A DNA stretch of 6,950 nt from Saprospiraceae bacterium (GTDB lineage Bacteria > Bacteroidota > Bacteroidia > Chitinophagales > Saprospiraceae), in assembly GCA_027009605.1 (NCBI GenBank), contig JALVCY010000646.1, positions 1 to 6,950 on the forward strand. Reading direction: 5' to 3'. Below, piece after piece: positions 4,067 through 6,950 of the stretch. The notes under the pieces were generated by a model that saw only the letters and a list, made by a program, of their open reading frames with translations, did not search any database and was not told the DNA's origin. Made by a program: the position numbers and the translations under genes. Within the stretch, counting starts at the first letter, position 1. Each line of letters opens with the position of its first letter.

Positions 4067-5179
4067 CTACCACCCCAAAATCAACCGAATCTTCCCAACC
4101 AACAAATCCGCCATTTTCCGGTGATCTTCAGGATGCGGATGCCCGGCCGTGCCCTTATACGGAAAAAACAAAGTATCAATACGCTCATCATCCATGGCCC
4201 GAACCGCAGATTCAATATATCCCGGCCAAGGAGACCCTTCTTTGGTTGCATCCATACTCCCCAACGTACAAAGTATCGGTGTATTCGGATAAACGGATCG
4301 CAGTTGTTTCAAAAAAGATTGATACGCCTGTATAATCTCTTTCTCTGTAGGAGCCGTGTCTCCAAATCGAGACTTAAACTCCACATAATCAGGCTTTTGC
4401 GTAAGCCAAGAATCATTCTGAAACAAATTAACCACCACAATATCCGGCGTCACTTTCGTAAAATCCCAGACACTTTTGGGATCTTCCGGGTCTAAACGGT
4501 TGTACATCTCCGGCATAATCAAAGGAAACCAACTCACTAAGATACCAATCCCTCCTTTGGCGGTACAAATCATATCCGCATCCAGCGCACGTGCCGTCAT
4601 CGCCGAATACGCCGTATAATTATTGGTTTTCATCCCATCCGGTTGGTCTTTTCCGGAATAATCTTGGTTGGCATATCCGGTAGTGATGGAATTACCAAAA
4701 AATTCGATAACCCGCCCCGATGATTTAGGCGCTTCCAAAAAATCGCCATTCACCTGAAATCCATATACATCCGTCGAACCATGATCCCATTCCGTACGCT
4801 TATAAATAGAAATCGTATGCTCTCCTTTCGGTAAATCCGTGGTCAATTCATACCAATGTTTCAGGCTATCCAACTTAATCACAGACGGCTCACCATGATC
4901 CACCACGACATTCAGGTAATTCTCTCCTTTTTGGTCTTTTAGCTCCACCTTGGCATCCCTGCCGGTGTAGTGAAGATGGATGGCAGTCCCCGGCCAAAAA
5001 ATACGTACATAATCCGTAGCCGAACTATCCACTCGACCGACGAAACGAAACTTAGCACTTTTTGCCGAAAGGCCGGAAAGCTTCGCAGACGTTGCCACCC
5101 GGGTTGTCTTGCATCCTACAAACGTAATGAAAAAAAGAGAAAGAAATATAAGGGGAGAATATCGAAGGTTTTGATTCAT
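4067..5179 (-). CDS. SGNH-hydrolase lipoprotein, carbohydrate esterase family 2-like
   Basis: A 370-residue predicted lipoprotein: hydrophobic signal 1-22 with lipobox FVGC (Cys23), then a Ser/Lys-rich linker. Residues about 44-150 look like the N-terminal beta-sandwich of CE2 esterases (WPGTAIHLHYTG, LPKGEHTISIYKRTEW, YGFQVNG). The SGNH domain follows. Block I is FFGNSIT with nucleophile Ser164, block II is GGIG (209-212), block III is NLFQND with Asn255, and the C-terminal block is GHPHPEDHRKMA with likely catalytic His347. No Asp precedes His347 at the usual triad position, as in CE2 enzymes that work with a Ser-His dyad. CE2 members deacetylate xylan or glucomannan, so a role in removing acetyl groups from polysaccharide at the cell envelope is likely but inferred. 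No polysaccharide-utilisation neighbours are visible. The start at ATG 5179 is fixed by the signal peptide. Confidence 0.88.
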   Translation of the reverse strand: MNQNLRYSPLIFLSLFFITFVGCKTTRVATSAKLSGLSAKSAKFRFVGRVDSSATDYVRIFWPGTAIHLHYTGRDAKVELKDQKGENYLNVVVDHGEPSVIKLDSLKHWYELTTDLPKGEHTISIYKRTEWDHGSTDVYGFQVNGDFLEAPKSSGRVIEFFGNSITTGYANQDYSGKDQPDGMKTNNYTAYSAMTARALDADMICTAKGGIGILVSWFPLIMPEMYNRLDPEDPKSVWDFTKVTPDIVVVNLFQNDSWLTQKPDYVEFKSRFGDTAPTEKEIIQAYQSFLKQLRSVYPNTPILCTLGSMDATKEGSPWPGYIESAVRAMDDERIDTLFFPYKGTAGHPHPEDHRKMADLLVGKIRLILGW

Positions 5180-5320
5180 TGTTGTTTTTTTTTGTAACTG
5201 TTTAGATACTCACTATTGGGGGCAAAAAAATGCCTTATTATCCGCCTGTTTTTGCTAACCACTCAGCATAGTTGCTTGGAATAGCCGGGCTATTGCTTGA
5301 AAAATAGGCAAATTATTACG

Positions 5321-5342
5321 AAAAAAGAGCCTTTAAAGCCCC
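5321..5342 (-). terminator. Probable intrinsic terminator after the glycosyltransferase gene
   Basis: On the minus strand GGGCTT-TAA-AGGCTC forms a six-pair stem, including two G-T wobbles, followed directly by TTTTTT. It lies about 40 bases past the glycosyltransferase stop. The stem is weak, so confidence is moderate. The rest of the 5180-5381 gap shows only a small palindrome, AATAGCC-G-GGCTATT (5280-5294), and no clear promoter for the SGNH gene. Confidence 0.45.
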
Positions 5343-5381
5343 AATGAGTTTAGTAATCAGCCTAGGCAGGCTCCTAACACC

Positions 5382-6134
5382 TTAGGCCATTTGCTTCTTG
5401 CCCGGAAAAGTTCTTGATTTGAACCAACTCCGCCATCTCAAGTCCACCACGCCCAAAATCGCTTCTTTGATGATAGACGTATTCATTTTGGACATACCCA
5501 ACTCCCGGTCGATAAACGTAATCGGCACTTCAATAATCTTAAATCCGGAAAACCAAGTACTAAATTTCATCTCAATTTGGAAGGCATAGCCTACAAACTT
5601 CACCTTATCCAAATCCAAGTGCTCCAAGACTCGGCGCGTATAACAGACAAATCCCGCCGTCGGGTCTTTGACCGGCATCCAAGTAATGGTACGCACATAT
5701 AACGACGCCCCATAAGATAGGAAAATCCGGTCTTTGGGCCAATTCTTTACCCCACCGCCCTTGGTATAGCGGCTACCGACCGACATGTCCCCTCCTTGAT
5801 TGGCACAAGCATCGTATAGTCTGGGTAAATCTTCAGGATTGTGCGAGAAATCAGCATCCATCTCAAAAATATAGCCGTAGTCATGAGCCAAACTCCAACG
5901 AAAACCATGGATGTAGGCCGTCCCCAACCCCAGCTTACCGGAACGCTCTTCAATAAATAACTGCCCGGGAAACTCCTGCTGAAGTCCCTTGACGATATTG
6001 GCCGTGCCATCGGGGGAGCCATCATCTACAATCAGAATATGAAAATCCTTTTCCAAAGAAAAAACCTTTCGAATGATCTTTTCGATATTCTCTTTCTCGT
6101 TGTAGGTAGGTATAATTACGATACTATCTGACAA
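5382..6134 (-). CDS. Polyprenol monophosphomannose synthase-like GT2 glycosyltransferase
   Basis: A 250-residue soluble GT-A enzyme resembling bacterial Dpm1-type synthases, which transfer mannose (or a related sugar) from GDP-mannose to polyprenyl phosphate on the inner membrane face, supplying lipid-linked donors for glycan or protein glycosylation. Motifs: VIIPTYNEKENI at the N-terminus, VDDGSPDGT (36-44) for nucleotide binding, GLGTAYIHGF, EMDADFSHNPED with the metal-binding DxD at 93-95, GSRYTKGG, DPTAGFVCY, FVGYAFQIEMKF, and an R-x5-SKM motif. There is no C-terminal membrane domain, unlike some archaeal or eukaryotic relatives. The frame has no ATG near the start. TTG at 6134 gives LSDSIVIIPTYNE, matching the usual MSDS-like start of relatives; TTG at 6155 is the alternative. 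It lies 10 bases after the out-of-frame tail at 6145-6250 and is probably co-transcribed with the E1 gene. Sugar specificity is not provable from sequence. Confidence 0.92.
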   Translation of the reverse strand: MSDSIVIIPTYNEKENIEKIIRKVFSLEKDFHILIVDDGSPDGTANIVKGLQQEFPGQLFIEERSGKLGLGTAYIHGFRWSLAHDYGYIFEMDADFSHNPEDLPRLYDACANQGGDMSVGSRYTKGGGVKNWPKDRIFLSYGASLYVRTITWMPVKDPTAGFVCYTRRVLEHLDLDKVKFVGYAFQIEMKFSTWFSGFKIIEVPITFIDRELGMSKMNTSIIKEAILGVVDLRWRSWFKSRTFPGKKQMA

Positions 6135-6144
6135 ATGCTTAGTT

Positions 6145-6250
6145 TTAAGCCGCAATACTACGACGTTTTTCCAATGTTTCCGAATATTCAGCCCAAAATT
6201 TCATTTTTTCCATTCGTAAGGCCTTGGCTGAATCCGGATAATAATTTGAA
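6145..6250 (-). other. Coding-like tail in the +1 frame after the E1 gene
   Basis: The E1 frame stops at TAA 6253-6251. The +1 frame across this stop continues for about 35 codons to TAA 6147-6145. It encodes LFDNSNYYPDSAKALRMEK and then WAEYSETLEKRRSIAA, a well-formed hydrophilic sequence without low-complexity bias. It ends 10 bases before the TTG start of the glycosyltransferase, the spacing expected inside an operon. It could be the true C-terminus of E1 after a one-base indel (mutation or sequencing error) near 6255-6300, a small overlapping gene starting at an internal ATG, or chance. I do not recall whether E1 relatives carry such a tail. Confidence 0.35.
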
Positions 6251-6950
6251 TTATCGAACAAACCGGCTTGGATTCGATTCATGCATGATTTCATACACGG
6301 CATCCACGATGTCTTCCACATTGGGTTTGGTAAAATAATCCCCCCGACTTCCATACGGCGGACGGTGTGCTTTCGCCGAAAGGCAGACCGGATTGGCATC
6401 CAAATACCGGTAACCTCCCTGCTTGTCCAATACTTCTCGCATCATATAGGCCGTACCCCCTCCCGGCACATCTTCATCCAAAAAGATAATCCGATTCGTT
6501 TTCTGCAAAGATTGAGCAATGACATTCGGCAAGTCAAATGGCAACAACGTCTGCACATCTATCAACTCCACACGAATTCCCTTTTCTTCCAATATCTCAG
6601 CCGCTTGGTCTGCCAGACGCACCAACGGACCGTAGGTCACCACCGTAATGTCCGTCCCTTCCCTGATGATTTCCGGAACCCCTAGGGGCACGGTAAATTC
6701 GCCTAAGTTATCCGGCATTTTTTCCTTTAGACGGTAGCCGTTCAAGACTTCTATCACTAGAGCCGGTTCTTTGGCTTGCAGCAAAGTATTATACATGCCG
6801 GCTGCTTGAGTCATATTTCGGGGGACGCACATGTACATCCCGCGTATGGCATTGACAATCATTCCCATAGGTGACCCGGAGTGCCAAATCCCTTCCAACC
6901 GATGACCCCGTGTCCGAATAATTGCCGGCGCCCTTTGCTGCCCGTCCGAA
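6251..6950 (-). CDS. 2-oxoacid dehydrogenase E1 component, beta (transketolase-like) region, partial
   Basis: This is the 3' part of a gene whose start lies beyond the right edge of the window. The visible 232 residues begin SDGQQRAPAIIRTRGHRLEG and cover the end of the pyrimidine-binding domain (GIWHSGSPMGM, VPRNMTQAAGMYNTLL, EVLNGYRLKEKMP). They also cover the transketolase C-terminal domain (TVVTYGPLVRLADQAAEIL, VELIDVQTLLPFD, FLDEDVPGGGTAYMM, AKAHRPPYGSRGDYF). E1 is the thiamine-diphosphate-dependent decarboxylase of pyruvate or branched-chain 2-oxoacid dehydrogenase complexes. In many Bacteroidetes alpha and beta are fused in one chain, so this may be the beta half of a fused E1; the alpha half cannot be seen. 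The frame stops at 6251 after NPSRFVR, but a coding-like tail follows in the +1 frame. Substrate is undetermined. Confidence 0.92.
   Translation of the reverse strand, partial: SDGQQRAPAIIRTRGHRLEGIWHSGSPMGMIVNAIRGMYMCVPRNMTQAAGMYNTLLQAKEPALVIEVLNGYRLKEKMPDNLGEFTVPLGVPEIIREGTDITVVTYGPLVRLADQAAEILEEKGIRVELIDVQTLLPFDLPNVIAQSLQKTNRIIFLDEDVPGGGTAYMMREVLDKQGGYRYLDANPVCLSAKAHRPPYGSRGDYFTKPNVEDIVDAVYEIMHESNPSRFVR

Noticed and set aside
5201..5226. Promoter for the SGNH gene on the minus strand
   Set aside because: TTTG (5226-5223) and TATCTAAA (5208-5201) are present, but the second departs from TAnnTTTG at two of its key bases and the spacing is only 14.
6145..6399. Complete 84-codon minus-strand gene overlapping the E1 C-terminus
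   Set aside because: Its first half is an out-of-frame reading of conserved E1 sequence. Only the part after 6250 looks coding, and it is reported as a tail.

Overview
The window looks like a chromosomal segment from a Bacteroidota (Bacteroidetes) bacterium. Three -7 boxes match the phylum's TAnnTTTG consensus, one of them with a TTTG box 19 bases upstream. Genes lack Shine-Dalgarno sites, two lipoproteins have long hydrophobic signals ending in a lipobox, and the intergenic DNA is full of short palindromes and TCAAC/GTTCAA words. The exact lineage cannot be fixed from the sequence alone.

Layout. Bases 1-439 hold no gene: a cluster of perfect palindromes (14-97) is followed by a TCAAC-rich repeat block (131-409). 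dusB (tRNA-dihydrouridine synthase, 440-1420, +) follows a -7 box so closely that its mRNA is probably leaderless. A 15-bp inverted repeat (1435-1480) separates it from a convergent gene at 1490-2563 (-), which encodes a YncE/DUF5074-type beta-propeller lipoprotein resembling the surface cobalamin-binding protein BtuG. That gene is preceded by a clear cobalamin riboswitch (2710-2868, -), a likely switching hairpin next to the start codon, and a -7 box placed exactly where the riboswitch transcript should begin. This supports a vitamin B12 role even though no BtuB-type transporter is in view.

Bases 2883-3690 carry no protein gene. They hold 8-bp-period arrays and a nested inverted-repeat element (about 3003-3619) with four GC-rich palindromes at its core. 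A tRNA-Pro(GGG) with its own promoter and terminator follows (3650-3802). Next come a short piece resembling an IS21-family terminus (3828-3875) and a second copy of the 131-409 repeat block (3876-4066), which shares a perfect 57-bp stretch with the first.

The right half is on the minus strand: a CE2-like SGNH-hydrolase lipoprotein (4067-5179), a polyprenyl-phosphate mannose synthase-type GT2 glycosyltransferase starting at TTG (5382-6134), and the C-terminal part of a 2-oxoacid dehydrogenase E1 beta region that runs off the window (6251-6950). The last two may be co-transcribed. A coding-like tail lies out of frame between them (6145-6250).

The most interesting parts are the stand-alone riboswitch-controlled BtuG-like gene, with GNRA-hairpin sequences repeated in its leader, and the nested palindromic element upstream of the tRNA.
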